Shown: positions 46,577 through 55,245, counted from the stretch's first letter. The stretch: 64,000 nucleotides of DNA from Pseudolabrys sp963742345 (GCA_963742345.1 CAVULO010000011.1:124001-188000), one strand, 5' to 3'. Numbers and translations: made by a program. Notes: generated by a model from the sequence alone, not told the origin.

Positions 46577-47093
46577 TCAGGCGCGCGGAGCGGTCCCATC
46601 CGCGATTGCCGGCTTGATCTCGGCGTTTTTAACGCGCGGTGAATTGTAGCGCTCGACAATGCAGAGCCCGGCCGCAAGCGCGGCAAACAGAAGCTGGAAC
46701 GTGTGTTCGCGCAGGAGATCGGTGCTGTGCGACCAGGATGCCGGACCGACGGAGGCGATACTAATCATCACCACCAGAATGAGCCCCGCTTCCAGAATTT
46801 CCGAATTCGCCTGGCCGCGCGTCATGCAGCGGAACCGGTCAGCGATGTGTATGGCGCAGATCCAGGCGACCGCGAGTTTGAGAGTTCCGAAAAACGCCGC
46901 GAGCTTGATCAGCCCGATCGGCCCAAGGCCAAAGAGGCGGCCGATGGCGAAGATGATACTGCGAGCGCCAAACATCTTCGAGGCCATAGCTCGGCGATGT
47001 AAGTACGCGCAACGCGTCGTAGCCCCAGAACAGGGTGAAATAGAGCGCAATCGCGACAATCAGTGCCACAGTGGCATTCGGGAGTTTTCGCAC
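46577..47093 (-). CDS. Membrane protein of unknown function, frame-broken
   Basis: A GTG start (47091-47093) is chosen because GAGGAGGAACCC precedes it. The protein begins RKLPNATVALIVAIALYFTL with a membrane helix, and an extra base near 46978 shifts SYGLE into KMFGARSIIFAIGRLFGLGP. Three further helices follow (IKLAAFFGTLKLAVAWICAI, ILEAGLILVVMISIASVGPA and HTFQLLFAALAAGLCIVERY). Length is three times 172 plus one, giving about 171 residues. No family is recognised. It is convergent with the FMN reductase-like gene, five bases between ends. Confidence 0.6.
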
Positions 47094-47220
47094 GGGTTCC
47101 TCCTCACGCGAGGAACCATGCGTAAGCGCTTCAAATGCGAAATTCAAAAGAAACCGAAACTTTACCTTACCCGTTAGCCGCTTAACCTTGGCCGATTAAC
47201 CACGTCGCCCCGAAATACCG

Positions 47221-48150
47221 TCAGCCTCCACGTCCGTCGCGGAACGCTTGCGGTGTCATCCCTGTTTGTTTGCGGAAAAACCGGGTGAAGTGCGACGGAT
47301 CCGAAAAGGCAAGATCGTAGGCGATCTCATGGATGGCCTGGCCGGTGAATACGAGCTGGCGTTTGGCTTCTGTCAAAACGCGTTGACGGATCAGATGGCC
47401 CGCCGTTACCCCCGTCGCTCGTTTGACATGATCGTTGAGCCGGTCAGGCGTCATCGCCAGCTTCCCGGCGTAGAAACTGATCACGCGTTCCTTGCGGAAG
47501 TGTTCATCGACGAGCCGCCGCAACTCATCAACGCGCGCATCGGCGCGCGACAGCGTCACCGCGCCGCTGCGCGCCCGGCTCACCGCCAGACGCACCACTT
47601 CTATGGCGATGAGGGCGAGCAACCCGCGCATCGCGAGGCGATAGCCTTCGCGCGCGAGTGAACCCTCCTCGTATAAATCGGCGCACAGCGCCGACAGCCT
47701 TTTGGCTTCAGCGGCATTGGCGAGAGGGAGCAGCGGTTCGTTCGCCACCGTTTTCAGCCGTGCCAACGCCTCGTTTGACTGATCGCCCAGCGCGTCGGCA
47801 ACATCCTCGGTGAAACTCACCACCCAGCCGTCAGTGATTTGAGGCGTGAAGCGAAAACCGTGTGCCGTGGTGGCCGGCACAAGGATCACAGCCGGCGCAG
47901 AAAAGCGCGCCGTTGCAGCTTCGAAACTCAGCTCGCCGCCACCTTTCTCGATAAGCAACACTTGAAACAGGTTGCGGTGGCGGTGAGCGCGAATTGTCCA
48001 ATCGTGGACTGATGAGCGCGAAGCGATCGTCTCAATATGGATAAAGTCGAAAGCGGAATCGTCAGGCGGATCGCCATACAGATGAAATAGCGGGAGTGCC
48101 GATACGGTACCCATAGCTTGAGCATATTCGACCTGGCCAACGAAGGCCAT
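47221..48150 (-). CDS. AraC-family regulator, PobR-like
   Basis: The 309-residue protein has an N-terminal cupin-like sensing domain (PLFHLYGDPPDDSAFDFIHI, WTIRAHRHRNLFQVLLIEKG) and a C-terminal AraC DNA-binding domain (KLAMTPDRLNDHVKRATGVT, then IHEIAYDLAFSDPSHFTRFF, FRKQTGMTPQAFRD). The FHLYGDP...FIHIE opening is typical of regulators of 4-hydroxybenzoate hydroxylase (PobR/PobC type). The start may be the first ATG (48150) or one twelve codons later. pobA is not in the window, but pcaDC lies 2-4 kb away, so a link to aromatic catabolism is plausible. Confidence 0.82.
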   Translation of the reverse strand: MAFVGQVEYAQAMGTVSALPLFHLYGDPPDDSAFDFIHIETIASRSSVHDWTIRAHRHRNLFQVLLIEKGGGELSFEAATARFSAPAVILVPATTAHGFRFTPQITDGWVVSFTEDVADALGDQSNEALARLKTVANEPLLPLANAAEAKRLSALCADLYEEGSLAREGYRLAMRGLLALIAIEVVRLAVSRARSGAVTLSRADARVDELRRLVDEHFRKERVISFYAGKLAMTPDRLNDHVKRATGVTAGHLIRQRVLTEAKRQLVFTGQAIHEIAYDLAFSDPSHFTRFFRKQTGMTPQAFRDGRGG

Positions 48151-48188
48151 CAGCCCGCGCGCTGAGAAACATGTGCTGAGGGAAACGA

Positions 48189-48214
48189 AAAGCCCCGCCT
48201 TCCGGCGGGGCTTT
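48189..48214 (-). terminator. Intrinsic terminator of the Gln/Gly-rich small gene
   Basis: AAAGCCCCGCC and GGCGGGGCTTT are perfect 11-base arms with a four-base loop. On the minus strand the stem is followed by TTTTCGTTT, 21 bases after the stop of the small Gln/Gly gene. Confidence 0.8.
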
Positions 48215-48234
48215 CCTCATTTCATGTTAGAATG

Positions 48235-48394
48235 TCAGCGCTTCTCCTGTCCGCCGCCCTGCTGGCCACCCTGCTGGCCGCCTTGCTGCTGCTGACCGGG
48301 CTTCTGCTGTCCGCCGCCCTGCTGGCCACCCTGCTGTTGGCCACCTTGCTGCTGCTGGCCGGGCTTCTGGTTCGGATTTTGATTTCTGATTCAT
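48235..48394 (-). CDS. Gln/Gly-rich repetitive small protein, frame-broken
   Basis: An ATG at 48392-48394 has a strong GGAGAGGAAAG site. After MNQ an extra A in an AAA run must be skipped to read NQNPNQKPGQQQQGGQQQGG and on through GQQGGGQQKPGQQQQGGQQG to GGGQEKR and a stop. The span, 160 bases, is three times 53 plus one. The body is two copies of a unit of about 60 bases encoding QKPGQQQQGG(Q)QGGQQGGG. It should be a disordered protein of about 52 residues. Similar Gln/Gly-rich short proteins occur in Bradyrhizobium relatives without known function. A terminator follows. Confidence 0.6.
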
Positions 48395-48573
48395 TTTACT
48401 TTCCTCTCCAATATTGGTTGAAGCGCCATTCGGTCGCTGACGCCTATGGCAAGAAATAATGCCCGGCTGCTCTGTTTGTTCCCTGCACGTGCGCATTCAA
48501 CTTTAATGAAAAACGTAATTGGAACTCCGCGCCGTCCAACGTGTTCCTTCGTGCCAATAAGGAGGAACCAACG

Positions 48574-48657
48574 ATGGGATGATATCTGCTGCTGTGGCTG
48601 CTCGGGATACCGATACCTGTTCTGGTATTGATTTGGATATTCGGCGGCTTGCACTAG
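48574..48657 (+). CDS. Tiny hydrophobic peptide, interrupted by TGA at codon 3
   Basis: AAGGAGGAACCAACG, a near-ideal ribosome-binding site, precedes ATG (48574). The frame reads Met-Gly-stop and then YLLLWLLGIPIPVLVLIWIF ending GGLH at a TAG (48655-48657), a clean membrane helix with a GIPIP kink. Either the TGA is a changed TGG, or translation begins at a second ATG (48579) with one extra base; the distance 48579-48657 is three times 26 plus one, which fits the insertion errors seen elsewhere. Very short membrane proteins of this form exist in alphaproteobacteria; the function is unknown. Confidence 0.45.
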
Positions 48658-48678
48658 GATCGAAGCAGCGCCGCGCGC

Positions 48679-48730
48679 CAAGTCTGGTCAAGTCTGGCCA
48701 AGTTCTGATCAGGGCTGATCAAGTCTGATT
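48679..48730. repeat. Short degenerate tandem repeats CAAGTCTGG/CAAGTCTGAT
   Basis: CAAGTCTGGT and CAAGTCTGGC stand in tandem (48679-48698), followed by CAAGTTCTGATCAGGGCTGAT and CAAGTCTGATT. The run lies between the tiny peptide and the liv operon. The remaining sequence up to 48937 shows no recognisable gene or site. Confidence 0.4.
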
Positions 48731-48937
48731 CGGTTGGCCCCTCTCAGCCGACCGCCGGAGCCGAACTCGTAGCACTGCGAAGAAATCTGCGCCCGTCGCG
48801 TCATTGGGCGCGCCGCAATTGCACTTAATAACACTCCGCCCGCGCGGCGTTGCCGCTCCGGCTACGCCCTGTTAAGCCTCTCATATCGGGGCGATTGATC
48901 GTCGGCCAGACGACATCTGGAAGGCGCAGGGGACGGG

Positions 48938-49855
48938 ATGGAAGTCTTCCTCCAGCAGCTTATTAACGGCATTACGCTCGGCTCAATCTACGGCCTGATC
49001 GCCATCGGCTACACCATGGTCTTTGGCATTATCGGCATGGTGAACTTCGCCCATGGCGATGTGTTCATGGTGTCGGCCTTTATTGCCCTGGTCGCTTTCC
49101 TGTTCCTCGTAAGTTTCCTCGGAATATCCTCGATTGCACTCGCGCTCTTCCTCGTGCTGATCGTGGCAATGCTGTTTACATCGCTGGTCAATTGGACGAT
49201 TGAACGGCTCGCCTACAGGCCGTTGCGCGGCTCATTCCGGCTGGCGCCGTTGATCTCCGCGATCGGCATGTCGATCGTCCTGTCGAATTTCGTGCAGGTC
49301 GCACAGGGCCCGCGCAACAAATCAATTCCCCCGATGGTGCAAGGCGAGTTCGTGCTGTTCACCAAAAACGACTATCCGGTGACGCTCTCGTTCAAGCAGT
49401 TGATCATCTGGATCGTTACCGCGGTGCTGCTCGCCTGTTTCTGGTATTTGGTCACCAAGACGCGGCTTGGCCGCGCACAACGCGCTTGCGAGCAAGATCA
49501 AAAGATGGCGGCTCTGGTCGGCGTCGATGTCGACCGCACCATCTCGATGACTTTCGTGATTGCGGCTGCGCTCGCCGCGGTCGCTGGCACGATGTATCTC
49601 ATGTACTACGGCGTCGTGAGTTTTTCCGACGGTTTCGTTCCCGGTGTGAAGGCGTTCACTGCTGCCGTGCTGGGCGGCATCGGATCGCTGCCAGGCGCAG
49701 TTATCGGCGGCATATTGATCGGGCTGATCGAGACCATGTGGTCGGCATATTTCTCGATCGACTACAAAGACGTTGCCGCCTTTTCTGTTCTGGCGATCAC
49801 TTTAATCTTCTTGCCGCAAGGTCTGTTTGGCCGCCCGGATGTCGAAAAGGTCTGA
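48938..49855 (+). CDS. livH: Branched-chain amino acid-type ABC permease LivH
   Basis: The 305-residue membrane protein opens LQQLINGITLGSIYGLIAIG and YTMVFGIIGMVNFAHGDVFM, hallmark of LivH permeases, and contains GRAQRACEQDQKMAALVGVD, the cytoplasmic coupling loop that contacts the ATPase. FTAAVLGGIGSLPGAVIGGI completes the conserved core. With LivM it forms the inner-membrane channel for amino acids or related carboxylates. First gene of the liv operon; livM follows one base after its stop. Confidence 0.96.
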   Translation: MEVFLQQLINGITLGSIYGLIAIGYTMVFGIIGMVNFAHGDVFMVSAFIALVAFLFLVSFLGISSIALALFLVLIVAMLFTSLVNWTIERLAYRPLRGSFRLAPLISAIGMSIVLSNFVQVAQGPRNKSIPPMVQGEFVLFTKNDYPVTLSFKQLIIWIVTAVLLACFWYLVTKTRLGRAQRACEQDQKMAALVGVDVDRTISMTFVIAAALAAVAGTMYLMYYGVVSFSDGFVPGVKAFTAAVLGGIGSLPGAVIGGILIGLIETMWSAYFSIDYKDVAAFSVLAITLIFLPQGLFGRPDVEKV

Positions 49856-49856
49856 T

Positions 49857-51224
49857 ATGGGGGGCGACGCGCCGGGCACGCGCGTCGACACGGTTCGCGC
49901 GTTACGGGACGCGGCCGTCACCGCACTGCTTGCGTTCGGTCTGTTCCTGCCTCTGATCGGCTTCCAGACTGTTACCGATGTCCGCAATGACCTGATTTTG
50001 ACGACGCGGTGGCCCCTGTTGTTTTCCATCGTCGTCATCGTCGGTATCGGCCGCCTCGCCTATTCGCTTGTGGTTGAACCATGGCTCAAGCAACGACCGC
50101 ATCTGCCCGTTGCCCCAATGTCGGCTTGGCGCACGCAAGCCGGCAAGTGGTTCATCCCGTTTGCAATCGGATTCGTCATTGCCTATCCGGCGATCGTCCT
50201 TGCGACCGCTGGCTTTGGCCGCGCCGTCAAGTGGATCGACAATTTCGGAATCCAGATCCTGATCTACGTCATGCTCGGATGGGGCCTGAATATTGTCGTG
50301 GGTCTCGCCGGGCTGCTCGACCTGGGTTATGTCGCATTTTACGCCGTTGGCGCCTATTCCTACGCCCTGCTCGCCAAGACCTTCGGTTTCTCTTTCTGGA
50401 TACTGCTGCCGCTCTCGGGAATCCTCGCTTCGTTCTGGGGAATCTTGCTTGGTTTCCCGGTGCTGCGCTTGCGCGGCGACTATCTCGCCATCGTTACGCT
50501 CGCCTTCGGCGAGATTATCCGCATTGTACTCATCAACTGGGTGGACTTGACCAATGGCTATGCCGGCATCAGCGGCATCCCGCGTCCAACCTTTTTCGGC
50601 ATTCCATTTAATTCCGACGACGATGGTTTTGCTGCCGTGTTCGGGCTGGAATTTTCGCCGATCTACCGCACCATCTTCCTGTACTACCTGATCCTTGCGC
50701 TTGCTTTGCTGACGGCCTTCGTCACCGTACGCTTGCGGCGCTTGCCAGTCGGCCGCGCCTGGGAGGCGTTGCGCGAGGACGAAATCGCCTGCCGCTCGCT
50801 CGGAATCAATACCACCAACACGAAGCTGACCGCCTTCGCCATGGGCGCGATGTTTGCAGGCTTTGCCGGCTCGTTTTTCGCGGCGCGACAGGGCTTCATT
50901 TCTCCGGATTCGTTTACGTTCCTGGAGTCCGCCACAATTCTTTCGATCGTCGTGCTTGGTGGCATGGGCAGTCAGATCGGTGTCGCGATCGCCGCGATTG
51001 CAATGATCGGCGGCACGGAAATTATGCGCGAGCTCGATTTTCTGAAATTGATTTTCGGAACCACTTTCGATCCGACCCAGTACCGGATGCTCCTGTTCGG
51101 GCTCGCCATGGTGCTGATCATGATCTGGCGGCCGCGCGGTCTGATCGCAACGCGTGAGCCGTCGGTCGTGCTGAAGGAGCGCAAGGCTATCGGCGCCGAC
51201 CTCGTCAAGGAAGGCCACGGGTGA
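49857..51224 (+). CDS. livM: Branched-chain amino acid-type ABC permease LivM
   Basis: The start is taken at the ATG at 49857, directly after the livH stop, giving 455 residues; earlier starts overlap livH. An N-terminal region with two helices precedes the core, where GLNIVVGLAGLLDLGYVAFY, LRLRGDYLAIVTLAFGEIIR and GRAWEALREDEIACRSLGIN are diagnostic. The long N-terminal extension is usual for alphaproteobacterial LivM. It pairs with LivH. Its TGA overlaps the livG start. Confidence 0.95.
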   Translation: MGGDAPGTRVDTVRALRDAAVTALLAFGLFLPLIGFQTVTDVRNDLILTTRWPLLFSIVVIVGIGRLAYSLVVEPWLKQRPHLPVAPMSAWRTQAGKWFIPFAIGFVIAYPAIVLATAGFGRAVKWIDNFGIQILIYVMLGWGLNIVVGLAGLLDLGYVAFYAVGAYSYALLAKTFGFSFWILLPLSGILASFWGILLGFPVLRLRGDYLAIVTLAFGEIIRIVLINWVDLTNGYAGISGIPRPTFFGIPFNSDDDGFAAVFGLEFSPIYRTIFLYYLILALALLTAFVTVRLRRLPVGRAWEALREDEIACRSLGINTTNTKLTAFAMGAMFAGFAGSFFAARQGFISPDSFTFLESATILSIVVLGGMGSQIGVAIAAIAMIGGTEIMRELDFLKLIFGTTFDPTQYRMLLFGLAMVLIMIWRPRGLIATREPSVVLKERKAIGADLVKEGHG

Positions 51225-52132
51225 TGGCAGCCGGAAACGACATCATGCTGCGGGTCGAGCATTTGACGATGCGCTTCGGCGGCCTCGTCGCGGTCGACGA
51301 TCTGTCGTTTACTGCCCGGCAAGGCGACATCACCGCACTGATCGGACCGAACGGCGCCGGAAAGACCACGGTCTTTAATTGCATTACGGGTTTTTACCGA
51401 CCGAGCGAAGGTCGTCTCGCCCTTCGGCACGGCGACATCGGGGCTTGGGACTGGCTCGAAGAGCTCACCGACAGCGGCAAGCGCAGCCTGGCCCGTTCGG
51501 GAAGCGCACTTCATCTGCTCGAGCGCATGCCCGATTTTCTCGTAACGCAACACGCGCGCGTCGCCCGCACGTTCCAGAACATCCGTCTTTTTCCGGGCAT
51601 GACCGTGCTGGAAAACCTGCTGGTGGCCCAGCACAACCGCCTGATGCTTGCGTCTGGTTACACCCTTCTCGGCATACTCGGCTTTCCGTCTTTTGCCACC
51701 GCCGAGCGCGCAGCGATCGAACAAGCGCGGGAATGGCTTGACAGAATTGGCCTCACGGCGCGCGCAGATGACGCCGCCGGCGACCTGCCTTATGGCGCGC
51801 AGCGCCGCCTCGAGATCGCGCGCGCGATGTGCACGCAACCCGTGTTGCTTTGCCTCGATGAGCCGGCCGCCGGGCTTAACGCGCACGAAAGCGCCGAGCT
51901 CAACGAGCTTCTGCTCACAATCCGCGAACAACATGACACCTCGATTCTGCTGATCGAGCACGACATGTCCGTGGTCATGGAAATCTCTGACCATGTGGTT
52001 GTGCTCGACTATGGCGTCAAAATCGCCGACGGCTCGCCGGCGGAAATTCGCGACAATCCAAAAGTGATCGCGGCCTATCTCGGTGTCCCCGATAAGGACG
52101 TCGCCAAGGTCGAGGCCGAGGTCGGACTATGA
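51224..52132 (+). CDS. livG: Branched-chain amino acid-type ABC ATPase LivG
   Basis: The ATG at 51224 overlaps the livM stop as TGATG (a GTG three bases earlier is possible). The 302-residue protein has Walker A GPNGAGKTTVFNCITGFYRP, Q-loop FQNIRLFPGMTVLENLLVAQ, signature LPYGAQRRLEIARAM and Walker B LLCLDEPAAGLN. It carries an extra segment of about 40 residues after the first strand pair (GAWDWLEELTDSGKRSLARS), which explains its length over the usual 255. It powers uptake with LivF. Its last four bases overlap livF. Confidence 0.95.
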   Translation: MAAGNDIMLRVEHLTMRFGGLVAVDDLSFTARQGDITALIGPNGAGKTTVFNCITGFYRPSEGRLALRHGDIGAWDWLEELTDSGKRSLARSGSALHLLERMPDFLVTQHARVARTFQNIRLFPGMTVLENLLVAQHNRLMLASGYTLLGILGFPSFATAERAAIEQAREWLDRIGLTARADDAAGDLPYGAQRRLEIARAMCTQPVLLCLDEPAAGLNAHESAELNELLLTIREQHDTSILLIEHDMSVVMEISDHVVVLDYGVKIADGSPAEIRDNPKVIAAYLGVPDKDVAKVEAEVGL

Positions 52133-52854
52133 GCACACCGCTCCTCACTGTGCGCGGGGTGAAGACCTTTTACGGCCGCGTGATGGCCCTCAAAGGTGTC
52201 GACCTCGACGTGAATGAGGGAGAAATCGTCACTTTGATCGGTGCCAACGGCGCCGGCAAATCCACGCTGATGATGACGGTCTGCGGCAACCCGCGCGCGC
52301 GCGAGGGCACGATCGATTTTGCCGGCCACGATATTACAAGGCTGCCGACGCATGAGATCGCACGGCTCAAGCTTGCGCAAGCTCCGGAAGGCCGCCGCAT
52401 TTTCTCCCGCATGACGGTGCTCGAAAACCTCCAGATGGGCGCCAGTACAGCGGACCCATCCGAGTTCAAGCGCGACCTCGATCGCGTGCTGGCCTTGTTC
52501 CCGCGATTGCAGCAGCGCATGGGTCAACGCGGCGGAACGCTATCGGGCGGCGAACAGCAAATGCTGGCGATCGCTCGCGCATTGATGGCCCAACCGCGCC
52601 TGCTGCTGCTCGATGAGCCGTCGTTAGGTCTCGCGCCGCTGGTCGTACGGCAGATCTTCGATGCAATTAGAATGCTCAACGCCGAGAGTGGCCTGACCGT
52701 GTTTTTGGTCGAGCAGAACGCCTATCACGCCCTTAAGCTCGCACACCGCGGCTACGTCATGGTCAATGGCCTGATCACGCTGTCGGGTACAGGGCGAGAA
52801 TTGCTCGAGCGGTCCGAAATCAAGGCAGCCTATCTCGAGGGGGGGCGGCATTGA
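52129..52854 (+). CDS. livF: Branched-chain amino acid-type ABC ATPase LivF
   Basis: The 241-residue protein has Walker A IGANGAGKSTLMMTVCGNPR, signature GGTLSGGEQQMLAIARALM and Walker B LLLLDEPSLGLAPLVVRQIF. RLKLAQAPEGRRIFSRMTVL is characteristic of LivF. It forms a heterodimer with LivG. The ATG overlaps the livG stop (ATGA), and its own stop overlaps the next gene's start, showing tight coupling through the operon. Length is normal for LivF. Confidence 0.96.
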   Translation: MSTPLLTVRGVKTFYGRVMALKGVDLDVNEGEIVTLIGANGAGKSTLMMTVCGNPRAREGTIDFAGHDITRLPTHEIARLKLAQAPEGRRIFSRMTVLENLQMGASTADPSEFKRDLDRVLALFPRLQQRMGQRGGTLSGGEQQMLAIARALMAQPRLLLLDEPSLGLAPLVVRQIFDAIRMLNAESGLTVFLVEQNAYHALKLAHRGYVMVNGLITLSGTGRELLERSEIKAAYLEGGRH

Positions 52855-53189
52855 CCGGAATTTCCACCGCCTTTTCTATCCCGGAATTTCTTTACGAAGA
52901 AAATTCGTTTGGCGTGTTCTTGCTCGTCACCATCGTTTTGGGTGGTGGAGCGGCGCTCCTTGCCGGCCGCGCCATAGCCGCGACCTGGCGGCCTGGGTGG
53001 CAGGTTGTCGGATATAGTTTCATCCTGGCTGGGGCAGTACGTTTTATCCATTTTAGTCTGTTCGGCGGCACTTTTCTGTCGCTCCATTACTACCTGGTCG
53101 ACAGCGCCTTCTGTATGGGTTTCGGGTTTCTCGGTTTCAGGGCCGCCCGCAAATTCGCAAATGGTCAGACAATATCGCTGGCTCAATGA
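52851..53189 (+). CDS. DUF6867-type membrane protein of the liv operon
   Basis: A TTG (52851) overlapping the livF stop, with GAGGGGGGGCGG upstream, is the likely start. The 112-residue product has three membrane helices and the segments YEENSFGVFLLVTIVLGGGA, FIHFSLFGGTFLSLHYYLVD and FCMGFGFLGFRAARK. I recognise it as the small membrane protein that follows livF in many Bradyrhizobium-group liv operons. It may assist the transporter, but no function is known. livK follows 94 bases later. Confidence 0.75.
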   Translation: MTGISTAFSIPEFLYEENSFGVFLLVTIVLGGGAALLAGRAIAATWRPGWQVVGYSFILAGAVRFIHFSLFGGTFLSLHYYLVDSAFCMGFGFLGFRAARKFANGQTISLAQ

Positions 53190-53283
53190 GCCCATTGGCC
53201 CGATGCGCTGGCGCCGCAAACTGCCCTGACGTAGTATTGCCGCGGACAAACAATACCGGCTCCAGTCGGAGGGGGAACAACAG

Positions 53284-54426
53284 ATGAAGAAGATCACTAC
53301 GCTCGGTCTCGCGTTGAGCTTTGCGGTGGCCACGGCCGGCACCGCTGCGGCCCAGGTTAAATTTGGCGTCGGTGGACCGATTACGGGGCCGAGCGCAGCG
53401 ACCGGCGCGCAAATGAAGAACGGCGTCGACCAGGCCGCAACCGATATCAACGCGGCCGGCGGCATCCTCGGCCAGAAAATAGCCGTTTCCTATGGAGACG
53501 ATGTTTCCGATCCGAAACAGGGCGTTTCGGTTGCCAACAAATTTTCGGCCGACGGCGTGAAGTTCGTTATCGGCCACTACAATTCGGGCGTCACGATCCC
53601 GTCGTCGGAGGTTTATCAGGAAAACGGCATTCTCCAGATCACGCCGGCCTCGACTAACCCGACAGTGACCGAACGCAAGATGTGGAACATTTTCCGCGTC
53701 TGTGGCCGTGACGACCAGCAAGGCCAGGTCGCCGGCGAATACATCGTCAAACATTTCAAAGGCAAGAAGATCGCTGTCGTTCACGACAAGACGACTTACG
53801 GAAAAGGTCTTGCCGATGAAACCAGGAAAGCGATGGCCAAAGGCGGGATGAAGGAAGTTCTCTACGAAGGCGTGAACACCGGCGAAAAGGATTATTCAGC
53901 GCTGGTGTCCAAGATCAAGCAATCGGGCGCAGACCTGATTTATTGGGGCGGCCTCTACACCGAAGGTGGGCTGATCGTCCGCCAGATGCGTGACCAGGGC
54001 GTAAAGGCACCGCTGATGGGCGGCGACGGAATTACGTCCGATGAATTCGCCTCGATCGGCGGGCCCGGTGTTGAAGGCACGTTGATGACTTACGGCCCCG
54101 ATCCACGCAACAAGCCGGACGCCAAAAAAGTGGTGGAGGAATTCCGCGCCAAGAAATTCGAACCGGAAGCCTACACCCTCTACAGTTATGCCGGTGTGCA
54201 GATCATCAAGCAGGCCGCGGAAGCCGCCAAGTCGCTCGACCCGAAGAAGATCGCCGAGAAGATGCATTCCGGCATGCCGTTCAAGACCGTGCTCGGCGAT
54301 ATTTCCTACGACAAGAAGGGCGATATCACAAAACTCGACTACGTGATGTACATCTGGAAAAAAGATGCCAGCGGCAAGATTAATTATGTCGAGTGTCCCG
54401 GTTCCGATTGCAGCAAGGTCAAGTAA
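53284..54426 (+). CDS. livK: Branched-chain amino acid-type ABC binding protein LivK
   Basis: The 380-residue protein has a Sec signal peptide (MKKITTLGLALSFAVATAGT, cut after AAA) and the Leu/Ile/Val-binding protein fold: VKFGVGGPITGPSAATGAQM, GGILGQKIAVSYGDDVSDPK, VIGHYNSGVTIPSSEVYQEN, LQITPASTNPTVTERKMWNI and GRDDQQGQVAGEYIVKHFKG. It captures amino acids in the periplasm for LivHMGF. The start follows GGAGGGGGAACAACAG. It closes the operon and is followed by a terminator. Confidence 0.95.
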   Translation: MKKITTLGLALSFAVATAGTAAAQVKFGVGGPITGPSAATGAQMKNGVDQAATDINAAGGILGQKIAVSYGDDVSDPKQGVSVANKFSADGVKFVIGHYNSGVTIPSSEVYQENGILQITPASTNPTVTERKMWNIFRVCGRDDQQGQVAGEYIVKHFKGKKIAVVHDKTTYGKGLADETRKAMAKGGMKEVLYEGVNTGEKDYSALVSKIKQSGADLIYWGGLYTEGGLIVRQMRDQGVKAPLMGGDGITSDEFASIGGPGVEGTLMTYGPDPRNKPDAKKVVEEFRAKKFEPEAYTLYSYAGVQIIKQAAEAAKSLDPKKIAEKMHSGMPFKTVLGDISYDKKGDITKLDYVMYIWKKDASGKINYVECPGSDCSKVK

Positions 54427-54450
54427 GAGCGAGCACCGTCGTCGCAACAG

Positions 54451-54477
54451 AAAGCCCGCCAGCCGGCGGGCTTTTTG
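54451..54477 (+). terminator. Intrinsic terminator of the liv operon
   Basis: AAAGCCCGCC and GGCGGGCTTT form a 10-base stem with a four-base loop, followed by further T residues, 25 bases after the livK stop. Confidence 0.9.
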
Positions 54478-54510
54478 CTTAGCGAGGCCTGCGCCCGGGA
54501 CACAAGACAG

Positions 54511-55245
54511 TCAGCCGATTTTTCCGAGAAGCGGAAACGTCTCGAGCAGCCACACGCTCATCTGGTTGATGCTGCCTGTAAGAAACGCAATCCCGGTCAA
54601 CACCAGCAGCGCCCCCATCGCCTGCTCCACACGGTGGAGATAATTGCGAAAGCGCGACAGAAATGCTGCGAACGGCTCGATCGCGAAGGCCGCAACGATG
54701 AAGGGAATTCCGAGGCCGAGCGAATAGACCGCAAGCAGGCTCGCACCTTTAATCACGGTCTGCTCGGATGCAGCCACTGCCAGGATGGCGGCAAGGATCG
54801 GTCCGATGCAGGGCGTCCATCCAAAGGCGAAAGCGAGCCCGATCACATAGGCGCCCCACAGCCCAACCGGCTTGGCAACATCGAGGCGTTTCTGTCGGTG
54901 CAACAGCGCAATCTGCGTGACACCCAAAAAGTGCAGGCCCATGATCACGATGACAACACCGGCGATGATCGCAAGCGGACCCGAATAGGCGCGGATGAGC
55001 GAGCCGATCACGCTGGCGCTGGCGCCGAGCGCCACGAATACCGTGGAAAACCCGAGCACGAACAGCACCGCCGCGGCCACGGTTTCACGCTTGACCCGCG
55101 GCTCCGGCTCCTTGTCGGCAAAGCGCTCAAGCGAGGTGCCCGCCAGAAAGACGAGATAGGGCGGCACCAAAGGCAGCACACAAGGAGAAAGAAAGCTGAC
55201 AAGACCCGCGATCAAAGCGGCCAGGAAAGTTACTTCGCCATTCAT
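54511..55245 (-). CDS. ccdA: Cytochrome c biogenesis protein CcdA
   Basis: The 244-residue protein has six membrane helices and the two conserved redox cysteines in VSFLSPCVLPLVPPYLVFLA and FAFGWTPCIGPILAAIL. CcdA passes electrons from cytoplasmic thioredoxin to periplasmic thioredoxin-like proteins that reduce apocytochrome c. The gene stands alone between convergent livK and divergent peptidase genes; no ccm genes are near. Length and topology match CcdA rather than the larger DsbD. Confidence 0.93.
   Translation of the reverse strand: MNGEVTFLAALIAGLVSFLSPCVLPLVPPYLVFLAGTSLERFADKEPEPRVKRETVAAAVLFVLGFSTVFVALGASASVIGSLIRAYSGPLAIIAGVVIVIMGLHFLGVTQIALLHRQKRLDVAKPVGLWGAYVIGLAFAFGWTPCIGPILAAILAVAASEQTVIKGASLLAVYSLGLGIPFIVAAFAIEPFAAFLSRFRNYLHRVEQAMGALLVLTGIAFLTGSINQMSVWLLETFPLLGKIG

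Noticed and set aside
48232..48459. A leucine-rich plus-strand reading frame that looks like a repetitive membrane protein
   Set aside because: It is the antisense of the Gln/Gly repeat gene; CAG repeats read backwards give CTG leucines. The minus strand has the ribosome-binding site and terminator.
49902..51218. A 438-codon minus-strand frame opposite livM
   Set aside because: Very His/Arg/Gln-rich with no membrane or domain pattern, and fully covered by livM.
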